Source: Shewanella psychropiezotolerans
GTDB taxonomy: Bacteria > Pseudomonadota > Gammaproteobacteria > Enterobacterales > Shewanellaceae
Direction of reading: 5' to 3'
Length of the DNA stretch: 64,000 nt
Assembly (NCBI RefSeq): GCF_007197555.1
Contig: NZ_CP041614.1
Location: forward strand, 5,200,001-5,264,000
In this document: positions 8,953 through 16,928 of the stretch, in pieces
Numbering within the stretch: position 1 is the first letter of the stretch
How the letters are laid out: each line of letters begins with the position of its first letter
Made by a program: the position numbers and the translations under genes
Notes under the pieces: generated by a model
The model's input: the letters and a program-made list of their open reading frames with translations, nothing else
Database searches by the model: none
Told to the model about the DNA's origin: nothing

Positions 8953-9201
8953 TCACTTTAACCAGATAACTAATGCTAGCAAGACTAAATAGAAGAAGAA
9001 ACCTGAGATATAAGCCGAGAAAAAATCATTTCTCGCTAACCTTTTTTCACTGCTGAACACACCTGGAGCGAAAAGAGGCTTCTGAATTCGCCCAAACGAC
9101 ACGACTCTTAACACCACGGCACCAGTCGTGTATAAAATGAAAGAAAGTAAAAAATCCCAGAAAAACCAGAAGAACAGTTCGGCTATGCTACCCATTAACA
9201 T
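8953..9201 (-). CDS. Small hypothetical membrane protein
   Basis: 82 residues with two predicted membrane segments (about 5-33 and 63-81) separated by a polar, basic loop. The ATG at 9201 has TAAGGAGAAGAT in front, a good ribosome site. A second ATG two codons on is also possible. I do not recognise the family. The hydrophobic ends and the ribosome site are the reasons for believing it is expressed. Confidence 0.6.
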   Translation of the reverse strand: MLMGSIAELFFWFFWDFLLSFILYTTGAVVLRVVSFGRIQKPLFAPGVFSSEKRLARNDFFSAYISGFFFYLVLLALVIWLK

Positions 9202-9353
9202 ATCTTCTCCTTAATCTATTATCGACGAATATTCACTGTACCCGCCCTCACTGTAAATGTCATGTTAAGATTTGTTAACTGTAGGTATCCTCAGAATATC
9301 CCCTTAATTTGAGACACTCGACAGAAGGACTAATTCAGCCTATAGACTCCATA

Positions 9354-9689
9354 TTAAGCCCGTTCCGATTGATTTTCTTTCACTATCGATGAGTCCTTCT
9401 GAGCAAAAAAGTAGACCCTAAATGAGGTGTCATCTGTAAGAAATTCCACCTTGTGCCAATACTCTGGAGGAGATACGGCAACGCCTCCGGTAGGAATAAT
9501 CAGAGTCTGCTCTATTTCACCTCGACGCTCAGTAAAACCATAAAACTTTAACTCGCCGCTAATAACATTGATCTGTCCATAAACACCGGCTTTAGTATTA
9601 TGCAAATGAAGAAACATTTTAGGGACATTATTGATAGTGAAGACTTGTGTTGATTTGTAATTAACATAATCACTTGGAATTTGAGCCAT
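9354..9689 (-). CDS. YeaR-like cupin-fold protein (DUF1971), copy 1
   Basis: 111 residues from the ATG at 9689, chosen because AGAGGT lies 6 nt upstream; an ATG 21 nt earlier lacks such a site. The protein follows the DUF1971 pattern also seen in E. coli YeaR and the TehB N-terminal region: IPSDYVNYKSTQVF at the start, then GVYGQINVISGELKFYGF, then SPPEYWHKVEFLTDDTSF. The W-H pair near the end is typical of this cupin-like fold. A paralogue lies about 200 bp upstream on the same strand. YeaR in E. coli belongs to the nitrosative-stress response; that role here is only an analogy. Confidence 0.75.
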   Translation of the reverse strand: MAQIPSDYVNYKSTQVFTINNVPKMFLHLHNTKAGVYGQINVISGELKFYGFTERRGEIEQTLIIPTGGVAVSPPEYWHKVEFLTDDTSFRVYFFAQKDSSIVKENQSERA

Positions 9690-9883
9690 AGAACACCTCT
9701 GGTTTAGCACTGACTTATACCGATTGGTATTAGCTAATTGATAGTTGATGTTCAGACAATCTACATCAACTTCAGGCTATTAACCATGAGGATAATAAGC
9801 AAAAAATGAAAAATACAATAAATAGCGTATCTTCAATGCAGATTCGCTAGACCTATAAATTTTTAGACATAAACAAGGAGTTA

Positions 9884-10186
9884 TTATAACTTGGGGTTAG
9901 CATAGAAGGTCACTTCAAATTGAGTCTCTTCCGTCAAAGGTTCAATTTTATGCCAGTAGTTAGGATGAGATATCGCCGTTTCATCGGCCTTAACCAAAAC
10001 CTCTTTTTCTGCTTGTAAATGTTGACCTTGATAACCGTAAAACTTGACCTCTCCCTGTAAAACATGGATCTGTTCGTAGATCCCTGTCTTCGTAAAATGA
10101 GGCTGTGAAAGTGTTTCAGGGATAGTTCCTCTTGTAAAAACACCGATCGACTTGTAACTCTTATAACCTTTAGGTACACATGACAT
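9884..10186 (-). CDS. YeaR-like cupin-fold protein (DUF1971), copy 2
   Basis: 100 residues from the ATG at 10186, which has GAGGTG about 4 nt upstream; an ATG 12 nt earlier is less well placed. The domain pattern matches the neighbouring copy position by position (VPKGYKSYKSIGVF; GIYEQIHVLQGEVKFYGY; SHPNYWHKIEPLTEETQF), so the two are diverged tandem paralogues. This copy stops soon after the fold and lacks the polar tail of copy 1. The gap between them (9690-9883) has no terminator I can defend, so they may form one transcript. Confidence 0.75.
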   Translation of the reverse strand: MSCVPKGYKSYKSIGVFTRGTIPETLSQPHFTKTGIYEQIHVLQGEVKFYGYQGQHLQAEKEVLVKADETAISHPNYWHKIEPLTEETQFEVTFYANPKL

Positions 10187-10326
10187 GTTACACCTCACCA
10201 GAAAAGAGCTTCATAACACTAATTACATTAAGTCTAGCTGCATATATTGGTATCACCACAGATAGGCCAAGAGATTTGAGCTGAGATGCGTTAAACTCTG
10301 GCTAAATTTGATAATAGCTTAGTCTC

Positions 10327-10797
10327 ATGACCTCCCCTTTCAGCTACACGACCCAATACAGTCTCGATAAGGCTCATTTTAGTGAATGCTTCGATGAATC
10401 TGTCACAATTGACACCACGTGGCGTGCCTACACTAAAGCAATAGGCTTCTTTTTCGTCGGTGTAGCCTTATTGCTTACAGGCATGAATGCCTATGCTTCT
10501 TGGTTTGTTATCGGACTAGGAGCATTGGAATGGGGAAATGTGAAGTTTAAAAAAACTTGGTGGCTCTGGCGACAGATGATGAGTAAAGCAGCCGGAAATG
10601 AAGTGATGCTAACCTTAGATGAACAAGGGATCAGCAGCTACTCCTTCTATGTTAAGAGTCAGATATTGTGGAGTGATGTCTCTGAGATAATAACCACAGA
10701 CAGGGGCTTTCTCATTAAACATCTAGGTGGCACCAGCTATGTCTCTAAACAAGTACTCAATGAAACCGCGCTAGCCTTTATAGACCGTAAAGTTTAG
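10327..10797 (+). CDS. YcxB-like membrane protein
   Basis: 156 residues. Two membrane segments (about 37-55 and 57-72) are followed by a cytoplasmic YcxB-like domain. That domain contains VMLTLDEQGISSYS and a conserved tryptophan in SQILWSDVSEIITTDRGFLI, the usual layout of this PH-like family. Molecular function is unknown. The gene is divergent from the YeaR-like pair, with 140 bp between their starts. Confidence 0.65.
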   Translation: MTSPFSYTTQYSLDKAHFSECFDESVTIDTTWRAYTKAIGFFFVGVALLLTGMNAYASWFVIGLGALEWGNVKFKKTWWLWRQMMSKAAGNEVMLTLDEQGISSYSFYVKSQILWSDVSEIITTDRGFLIKHLGGTSYVSKQVLNETALAFIDRKV

Positions 10798-10827
10798 ATA
10801 TAACATCAAAAATAGCATTTAACGATT

Positions 10828-11127
10828 TTATCCATCTTTAACGTTTGCCATGATAAACGCATCCACATATTCTCCATCTCTAAAGGCGTAATCTCTGGCT
10901 TCTCCCTCTATGATGAAGCCATTACGCTTATAGAGTGCGACAGCCACCAGGCTGTGAAAGTTTTCCGGAAGCTCACTGAGCCGCTTTTGCCAACGTAGCA
11001 AAGAGGGAAAAGGATGCAGTAAGGTTCCGCTATAACATGAAGGCTGAGAATAGATATTCTTAATCGCTACTATGTCCTCAATATCACTATGACGAATTTC
11101 AATGATGTTACTTTCTCGTATATCCAC
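10828..11127 (-). pseudogene. GNAT acetyltransferase remnant with an internal in-frame deletion
   Basis: 99 residues from a GTG at 11127 (AAGGGG 5 nt upstream). The first 60 residues match the N-terminus of a GNAT enzyme (IEIRHSDIEDIVAIKNIYSQ; LRWQKRLSELPENFHSLVA). The sequence then jumps directly to the C-terminal motif B segment AVALYKRNGFIIEGEARDYA. Motif A, which binds acetyl-CoA and should occupy the 60-70 residues in between, is absent. The join falls at SLVA/VAL, compatible with recombination at a short repeat. The frame and start are intact, so a protein could be made, but it should not be catalytic. Confidence 0.7.
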
Positions 11128-11304
11128 CGTGGCCCCTTCAACTTTTATCTAGCCATACCTTTCTATTCCCTCTAACTTACACTGTTAATGGAACATTTAA
11201 ATACGTTATTAACCTCTCTCTCTGAAAATGAATACCTAAAGATAAAATTAAAACCCTCATTTACTCAGTAAGGCGAAAATATCTAAAAGTGCTACGCTTA
11301 TTCT

Positions 11305-14098
11305 ATGGATAAAGTGCCGCTAAAGAGTACAAAGGATATGTACCAACAATCCCCCTTAAACCTTATTCCCTTTCCGATTCTTGTTTGTAATAAACTGGGG
11401 GGATTACGGGCACAAATCGATGTTTTAGGGATACTTTTAAGGCGCCATCAAATAACTTCAATCAAATGATGGCCCACACACTCTTTAGTTTTTTTGATAT
11501 CGGCCTTACCTCCTGCCAGCCCCTTTTTTTAGAACACCTCAATTACAGAGATAGCTTTCTTTCTTATCTGGTGATTAATACCAAAAAATTCAGTGTTAGC
11601 GTTAATATTAGCCTCAATCCAGACAATCCTAGAGAATACTGGCTATTAGTTAGTCCATGCTGCGAGTCTCAACTACAAACCAGTTTAATAAAAAACAAAT
11701 TACACAGATTAAATCACGCAATAAAGGGAGCTGATATAGGGACCTGGGAATATACTCCTGAAACGAATTCAAGTTACTTCTCATTGAAACTAAAAGAAAT
11801 TATAGGAATAAAACCTGATACGCAACTTAGCTGGCAACAATTTAAGGCGCTGGTCATAAATAAAGACAAGGCTAACTTTGAACTCCTAACTAAACAAGAA
11901 TGTAAACCCGGTACTCGTCTCAGCTTTGAATTTCGTATCTATAAAGCAGGTAAACCCTGCTGGTTCAAACTTAATAGCGAAGCATTCTTATCCGACGGAG
12001 AAAAGTTCACCATTACAGGCTCTTTAATTGATTGCACCGAAGAAAAAGAGAATATACTTGCATTAAGAGATGCTATCGAGTCTAAGAACTTAGCCCTAGA
12101 AGCTGGCAATATTGGCAACTGGCGGGCAGAGCTAGATGAAAATCAACAGTGGGCATGGGACTGGGACTTAAGAGCTAACGACATGTTTGCCCTACAACCT
12201 TCAGATATAGGCCATCTTCAAAAATGGGTTGATAGGCTGCACCCTGAAGATTCCGATGCAGTGCTAGAAGCAGTACAACACTCTTTAAAAACGGGAGAGA
12301 GCTTTAATAAACAATACCGCACCATATTACCCTCCGGCGAAATAAAACATATATTAGGAAAAGGCAAAGTGGGTCGGGATAAGGTGAATAGAATATCTCG
12401 TATTGATGGGATCTGCATCGATCAATCTCCCATATTCAAGGCTCAGGAAGAGTTACAAGAGATCAATGATGAACTCGAAGCCAGAGTCAACTTACGCACC
12501 TTAGAGCTACAACAGGCAAAAGAAAGAGCCGAACAAGCTAACCAAACTAAGAGTGAGTTTCTTTCCATGATGAGTCATGAACTCAGAACCCCCATGAATG
12601 CCGTCATAGGCTCCTTAGATCTTTTAACTCTCTCTAAGCAAAGCCCTGAGTCCACAGATTTAATTGAAACAGCAGCCACATCGGCCAATAGTTTAGTCAC
12701 TATCTTAAATGACATTCTTGATATCACTAAAATTGAGTCTGGTAAGTTGCAACTCGAAGCGCGAGATTATTCAATCGCCGATACCATAGATAATGTCGTA
12801 AAAATATTTCAGCCAGTAGCAATCAAGAAAGGCGTTGTTCTTAATGTTGAAGAAGATCCATCTATTCCCCGATTTGTAGAAGGGGACGCACTTAGGGTTC
12901 GACAAGTGCTATTTAACTTACTCGGTAATGCCATAAAATTCACCTCGAGTCTCGATGGTAAAGGGGGGTGGTCAATTTAAAAGCCGAAGTTGTTGAACAC
13001 AATAATACGGTATACCAAATTGCCTTTACCATTACTGATAATGGTATAGGCATAGATAAAGAGACTCAAAAAAAGCTGTTTACGCCATTCACTCAAGCTC
13101 AGCGTTCTACCACCCGTAAATATGGAGGAACCGGGTTAGGTTTAGCCATTTGTGGAAAGTTGATTAACTTGATGAGCGGACAAATTGAACTGTCTAGTAC
13201 ACTTGGCGAAGGCTCATCTTTCAGAGTTCAACTTCCCTTCTGGCACTCTAAAAAAACAGATGAAAAATTTCAATTAGCAAGCTCTAAGATTGCACTCATT
13301 CAGCTTTGTGGTCACTTAGAGCAGCGCTCTGATAATATAAGAAAACACTTAATCGCTGAAAAAAGTCGAGTGGCTCACTACGATATTGCAGATATTAATT
13401 TAGCAATCGCTGATAATGATGCTGTACTATTACTATGCTGTAATTTAGATGCTTACCAACAAACCCTCCTCGATATATACCAAGACCATAGACTCGCTTC
13501 AAACTTGATCATAGGTGTGCTTTCTTCACAAATAAGTCAAACCAGAAGACTCATGCCACAAAGTTTATTGGTATCAATCGATCCTATGACTCGTAGCCAG
13601 TTAGTCGCATCAATTAAAAAAGTCATAGATCAAGAAATATGCTTATCACTCGATGAAATTAAAACCAATAACTTAATGACGAGCATCAAGCAATCCACCA
13701 ATAAAAATAAATGTGCAGACATCTTAGTCGTGGAGGATAACCCTTTGAATCAAAAGCTTATAGCTAAACAACTAGCCACTTTAGGTTACCAGTGTGATCT
13801 GGCAAACGATGGACTGCATGGCATAGAAAAGTGGCGTTCCATCGACTACAAAATCATTCTTACCGATTGTCATATGCCTAACCTAGACGGCTACAACATG
13901 ACAAAGAAAATCAGATTGATTGAGCTGCAAGAGCAAAGACAAGCCATTCCAATCGTCGCGATCACTGGAGCCGCCATGAGTGGGGATGCAGAGCATTGCT
14001 ACTCTACTGGCATGAATGACTTCGTAAGTAAGCCAATGATATTAAAGGATTTAAAGGCTGTAATGAATAAATGGTACATAGCAAATAACCGAGAATGA
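11305..14098 (+). pseudogene. Hybrid sensor histidine kinase (PAS-HisKA-HATPase-REC), two frameshifts at G runs
   Basis: Restoring one G at 11397-11402 and one at 12963-12968 (both runs of six) joins three frames into a 931-residue protein. Order: N-terminal PAS-like region (PFPILVCNKLGG), a second PAS near 230-330, a coiled coil, HisKA with the phospho-His in MMSHELRTPMNAVIGS, ATPase N box NLLGNAIKFT (just before the second break), G boxes DNGIGID and GGTGLGLAI, and a receiver (ILVVEDNPLNQ; phospho-Asp in TDCHMPNLDG; Lys in SKPM). No membrane segment is seen, so it is probably cytoplasmic. The start (11305, or 11338) is uncertain. It heads a phosphorelay with the next two genes. Confidence 0.8.
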
Positions 14099-14167
14099 AA
14101 TAAACGATGAAGCTGAATGTTCTCTAAACAAGACTTTAAGCATTGAAAAATATAAGGAAGGTTAACG

Positions 14168-14515
14168 ATGAACGAAGGGACTCGTCATATCTTAAATAGA
14201 AATATCATGATTGATCTCATTGGAGATGAACCTGATCTCATTAAACAATTTGAAATCGATTTTTTAAATCAAGCCAAAGTCTCATTACAAAAAATGGCCG
14301 ATATGTATAACACGAATCAATTGCATGAAATTAAAGAAGAAGCCCACTTTCTTAAAACATCGGCAAAAGCCGTTGGTGCCGAACAAATATCCCATCTGCT
14401 ACAGGCATTAGAAATATCGGGTTCAGAACACAATAAACCAGAATGCAGAGAACTGATTTTAAAAACTAAAGTGGCACTACAACAAATATATGGAGTGATA
14501 ACCAATGACCAATAA
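14168..14515 (+). CDS. Hpt-domain phosphotransfer protein
   Basis: 115 residues, a lone histidine phosphotransfer domain. The phospho-accepting histidine lies in EAHFLKTSAKAVGA near residue 60, the expected H-x-L-K-x-S-x-x-x-x-G pattern. An AAGGAAGG ribosome site precedes the ATG. It overlaps the next gene by 11 nt, which suggests translational coupling. By position it would carry phosphate from the receiver of the upstream hybrid kinase to the receiver of the downstream regulator. Confidence 0.85.
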   Translation: MNEGTRHILNRNIMIDLIGDEPDLIKQFEIDFLNQAKVSLQKMADMYNTNQLHEIKEEAHFLKTSAKAVGAEQISHLLQALEISGSEHNKPECRELILKTKVALQQIYGVITNDQ

Positions 14516-15719
14516 AGCCAGGCTAGCCTGTCGGCAGCCTAAGGTGATCATGATTTATGAAAATGAAGATGACATTCTTGGGGCCGCGAGTATCATCGCC
14601 GATCAAGTTGATGAATATAGAACCGTTATGCTTAATAGCGAAATCGGCGACAAAATACAGATCATAAAGCCTTCGGTCATCTTGTTCGCTCTCGCCAACG
14701 TTCAGCGTAGCATTGAACTCTATACTAAGCTCATCAATGATCTGCATTTAAATTACCCTCACTACGGTATTCTCTTGTGTAAGAATCGAGAATCAGGAGC
14801 CGCATTCAGGTGTTGTATCAAGGGGTTGTTCGATAACTATTTTGTTTACCAGCCTTTGTACGAAAAGTTTCGACTAAAAATGATAGTCCATAATGGATTA
14901 CGAATCAGTCAATCTGCAGAACAATATAAGGGATTTAATGAAGAACAGTTTGAGTCTATCGATGATGAGTTAACAGCATTGATCGATGCAGGTGGAGAGT
15001 GCAAACAATCACTACTCGACTCAATATCCAAATGTAAGCAGCAGATGAAAGAGAGTGAAGAGAGTCTCATCGAAGAGATTGAACGCGCAAAAACATCCTC
15101 CAAAGCACTCATAGATAAAATAAATAAAACTCATATTGAACCTCTACTTGCAGAACTGGAAAGTAACATAAAAGTAGGCTTAAATAGCATGCTTCAGCAG
15201 ATACTTGCGAAGCAGCTCGGACTCAAAGAACTAGAAAATAGATCTTTTGAGATGGGCACTAAAAAGGCTCCAGATCCACAAGTCGTCTCAGAAGTGCTAT
15301 CGACAGAAAACAGTGGCACCGATGAAGCCATAAATATAGTCAGTAACGCTAGTGTATCGAAGCGCATCTTAGTCGTGGAAGACAACCAAATCTACCGAGA
15401 TATGTTGGTGAAAGTGTTAGCCAAAGAAGCATATCAAGTCGACGCAGTTGCCGATGGTTTGAGTGCGCTAAAAAAAATAAGAAGTAATCAGTACTCACTC
15501 ATTCTAATGGATCTTTTTATGCCTAATTTAGATGGTATTAATACCACAAAGCAGATTAAGACCATCAATGGCGGAGAAGAAATCCCTGTTATTGCACTGA
15601 CTGGAAACAAGAATAAAGAACTCATAAAAAAGTGGGCGGAGCAGGGATTGCAAGGCTATATTCTCAAACCTTCTTCTAAGCAAGAAATTTTGGAAGCCGT
15701 CAGTCGAACGGCAATCTAA
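14505..15719 (+). CDS. Response regulator with pseudo-receiver, coiled coil and C-terminal receiver
   Basis: 404 residues. Residues 10-130 look like a receiver fold (VIMIYENEDDILGAASIIAD) but the position of the phospho-Asp reads KPSVILFALANVQ, with no Asp, so it is a degenerate receiver. Residues about 140-245 are highly charged and heptad-like, probably a coiled coil. Residues 288-404 are a complete receiver: KRILVVEDNQIYRD, phospho-Asp in LILMDLFMPNLDG, Thr in VIALTGN, Lys in ILKPSS. There is no DNA-binding or enzymatic output domain, so output is probably by protein contact. It ends the phosphorelay operon. Confidence 0.8.
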   Translation: MTNKARLACRQPKVIMIYENEDDILGAASIIADQVDEYRTVMLNSEIGDKIQIIKPSVILFALANVQRSIELYTKLINDLHLNYPHYGILLCKNRESGAAFRCCIKGLFDNYFVYQPLYEKFRLKMIVHNGLRISQSAEQYKGFNEEQFESIDDELTALIDAGGECKQSLLDSISKCKQQMKESEESLIEEIERAKTSSKALIDKINKTHIEPLLAELESNIKVGLNSMLQQILAKQLGLKELENRSFEMGTKKAPDPQVVSEVLSTENSGTDEAINIVSNASVSKRILVVEDNQIYRDMLVKVLAKEAYQVDAVADGLSALKKIRSNQYSLILMDLFMPNLDGINTTKQIKTINGGEEIPVIALTGNKNKELIKKWAEQGLQGYILKPSSKQEILEAVSRTAI

Positions 15720-15737
15720 ACCTATAAACATAGGATA

Positions 15738-15776
15738 TAGCCCATCGAGCCAATAATGTATGCTACCGATGGGCTA
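15738..15776. terminator. Hairpin after the phosphorelay operon
   Basis: Perfect 10-bp arms TAGCCCATCG (15738-15747) and CGATGGGCTA (15767-15776) lie 19 nt downstream of the response-regulator stop. No T-run follows on the plus strand, so termination strength is uncertain; the element separates convergent genes. Confidence 0.45.
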
Positions 15777-15830
15777 AGTTCACTTATTTAAGCGTATGTA
15801 TGGTTCCGATGGCCTAAGTTCACCTATTTA
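15766..15830. repeat. Imperfect 25-bp direct repeat overlapping a gene end
   Basis: A 25-bp unit beginning CCGATGGGCTAAGTTCAC at 15766-15790 recurs at 15806-15830 with two substitutions, a 40-bp offset. The second copy overlaps the final codons and stop of the acyltransferase gene that ends at 15824, and the first provides one arm of the hairpin at 15738-15776. It looks like a local duplication. Confidence 0.7.
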
Positions 15831-16927
15831 ATCTTACATAAACTTCGCTGTTCTTCATTGCCCATAGCTAGCATTTGCGGTGATATTTGCTGAGCTGCAG
15901 AAAACTTACCTTTACTCGTCCAGTCAAACCAGTTGATATCGATTAACGCTTGCGCAGTAGGCCCACCTAAAGTGTTACCCGGGCCAAGCACGATAATCTT
16001 ATCAGGGGCAAATTCTTTCACCGCCACCTGCACAGCCTTGGAAAAATCATAGGGCTTAGTGACCTGTTCCCCTAAGGTGTACTCCCTCAGCTTCGAACAA
16101 TCTGCGCCATAGGGAGTCCAAATTCTGCCTTCTCCATCGATCAGGGGAATCTGGGGCTTAGAAAACAGAAACTCCCCCAAAGAAGCGAAGCCTTTCTCTG
16201 ACACTTGCTCTAACAAGGGAGAATGGAAAGCACCATGATTGTATAAACGCATAGGATAGCGTTCATCCACCTGGGGCAGCATCTCCTCGGCTCGTTTCAG
16301 CCCGGCTTCATTTCCCGCAAGCACCCGATAGCCTCCCAGGTAGATAGAGGTAAAAAGTTCACATCCCTCTTCAGCACAGATGGTCTCGATTGTCCTGTCG
16401 ATAAGGGAAGATATTTCACTGTCGCGTCTCCACTGAGCATCTACCTCGGGATAGATGAGTTGGCCACCAATGAGGCCATCTTGCATCATTGACCCCATGG
16501 TATTGATCACATCGATGGCGGCATCGGCATCCAGAGCACCTGCGCAGGCCATGGCAATATACCAGCCCATGGAGTTACCGGTTACCGCAACTACCTCAAA
16601 GCGCTCGGTATCGATATCCATAAAGTCACATACAGAGCAGGCATAAATAAGGGCAGAGGCATTTTCTCCAGGCGTATGTTGTTTAAAGGAGTATTTAGCC
16701 GCGCCATCAATTTTAGCTATCCCCGTCTGTTTTAGCTCCTCTCGGTATTGATCTATAGCTGCAATAAACGCCTGCTTATCGGAATGAAAACGTTGCAGAT
16801 ATCCCAGTTCATCCTTGTTATAGCAACCCCGGCCAGGGGCAACGACGACGACTCTCTCTCTTGGTTTATTAATCACTTGGTCGGCCAGATCGTTTGCTGC
16901 CACTTGCTTTTCCATATTGATAGTCAT
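15824..16927 (-). CDS. FabD-like acyltransferase (malonyl/acyl-CoA:ACP transacylase fold)
   Basis: 367 residues from the ATG at 16927, which lies one base after the stop of the upstream E1 gene; the frame extends 15 codons into that gene but this start avoids a long overlap. The nucleophile elbow is VAVTGNSMGWYIAMA (G-x-S-x-G) near residue 120 and the catalytic His is in NHGAFHSPLLEQ, the order seen in FabD-type transacylases. The Arg that usually selects malonyl substrates cannot be confirmed. It is coupled to a fused 2-oxoacid dehydrogenase E1, so the substrate may be the acyl product of that enzyme. No carrier protein gene is nearby. Confidence 0.75.
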   Translation of the reverse strand: MTINMEKQVAANDLADQVINKPRERVVVVAPGRGCYNKDELGYLQRFHSDKQAFIAAIDQYREELKQTGIAKIDGAAKYSFKQHTPGENASALIYACSVCDFMDIDTERFEVVAVTGNSMGWYIAMACAGALDADAAIDVINTMGSMMQDGLIGGQLIYPEVDAQWRRDSEISSLIDRTIETICAEEGCELFTSIYLGGYRVLAGNEAGLKRAEEMLPQVDERYPMRLYNHGAFHSPLLEQVSEKGFASLGEFLFSKPQIPLIDGEGRIWTPYGADCSKLREYTLGEQVTKPYDFSKAVQVAVKEFAPDKIIVLGPGNTLGGPTAQALIDINWFDWTSKGKFSAAQQISPQMLAMGNEEQRSLCKIK

Positions 16928-16928
16928 G

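Noticed and set aside
10187..10326. NsrR site upstream of the YeaR-like genes
   Set aside because: Only a half-site-like string (GAGATGCGTT) near 10284 is present; the palindrome is incomplete.
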